From assembly GCA_002367815.1 (NCBI GenBank), contig DFDG01000064.1:1-6274 (forward strand): a stretch of DNA of 6,274 nucleotides, given 5' to 3'. The notes under the pieces are model-generated. The model searched no databases. It worked only from the letters and a program-made list of their open reading frames with translations, and was not told where the DNA came from. The position numbers were made by a program, and so were the translations under genes. This document shows positions 6,205 to 6,274 of this stretch, piece by piece; the stretch's first letter is position 1; each line of letters starts with the position of its first letter. The stretch is from Opitutaceae bacterium UBA3033 (lineage in GTDB: Bacteria > Verrucomicrobiota > Verrucomicrobiia > Opitutales > Opitutaceae).

Positions 6205-6274
6205 ATGCGCACGACTTCCAAAGGATGTAGCCAACGAAACCAGAATGGTTTCACCTTGGTGGAAATCATGATCG
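6205..6274 (+). CDS. Pseudopilin-like protein with prepilin leader, N-terminal fragment
   Basis: The ATG at 6205 opens 23 codons that run off the right edge. They encode a type IV/type II class III prepilin leader: a short hydrophilic basic segment (MRTTSKGCSQRNQN), then G15|F16 as the prepilin peptidase cleavage site, then TLVEIMI with the conserved Glu at +5 of the mature protein (E20). By family knowledge the leader is cut and the new Phe methylated, and the hydrophobic N-terminal helix anchors the protein in the inner membrane before assembly into a pilus or type II secretion pseudopilus. Many PVC-group genomes carry large numbers of such proteins with diverse C-terminal domains, so the role of this one cannot be read from the fragment. 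No Shine-Dalgarno is seen. The motif is strong even though the fragment is short. Confidence 0.85.
   Translation, partial: MRTTSKGCSQRNQNGFTLVEIMI

Overview
The window most resembles a chromosome segment of a free-living Gram-negative bacterium, with Verrucomicrobia (PVC group) as the best guess. The clues are a pseudopilin-type leader ending in G|FTLVEIMI, a sialidase-like propeller joined to an SGNH hydrolase, moderate GC content, and the near absence of Shine-Dalgarno sequences. This is an inference from gene style; no rRNA or marker gene is present. There are no tRNA or rRNA genes, CRISPR arrays or insertion sequences, and no gene-free stretch longer than about 165 bases.

Layout. On the minus strand, 1-247 is the N-terminal part of a site-2-protease-like membrane metalloprotease (HELGH motif) that runs off the left edge. 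Diverging from it on the plus strand is a two-gene unit. The first gene (320-1747) is an NtrC-family sigma-54-dependent response regulator with a receiver domain, an AAA+ domain and a Fis-type HTH. Two bases after its stop comes a 558-residue fusion of a five-Asp-box sialidase-like propeller and an SGNH/GDSL hydrolase (1750-3426). A good -24/-12 sigma-54 promoter match (292-308) lies just before the regulator, spaced so that transcription would start at or one base before the ATG. Converging on this unit is a DTW-domain tRNA aminocarboxypropyltransferase (4160-3450, minus). Diverging from that is a 12-helix MFS transporter (4304-5521), followed by a probable bidirectional hairpin terminator (5529-5549). 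Then come two minus-strand pieces (6041-5784 and 5766-5566), which look like one small membrane-protein gene broken by a frameshift and probably a short deletion. At the right edge, 6205-6274 is the beginning of a pseudopilin-like gene.

How the genes relate. The regulator and the sialidase-SGNH gene are probably co-transcribed and may form an autoregulated sigma-54 unit that handles acylated glycans or a glycoside ligand. This is the most interesting part of the window. The flanking genes (protease, tRNA modification, transporter, broken membrane protein, pilin) look like unrelated single-gene units.
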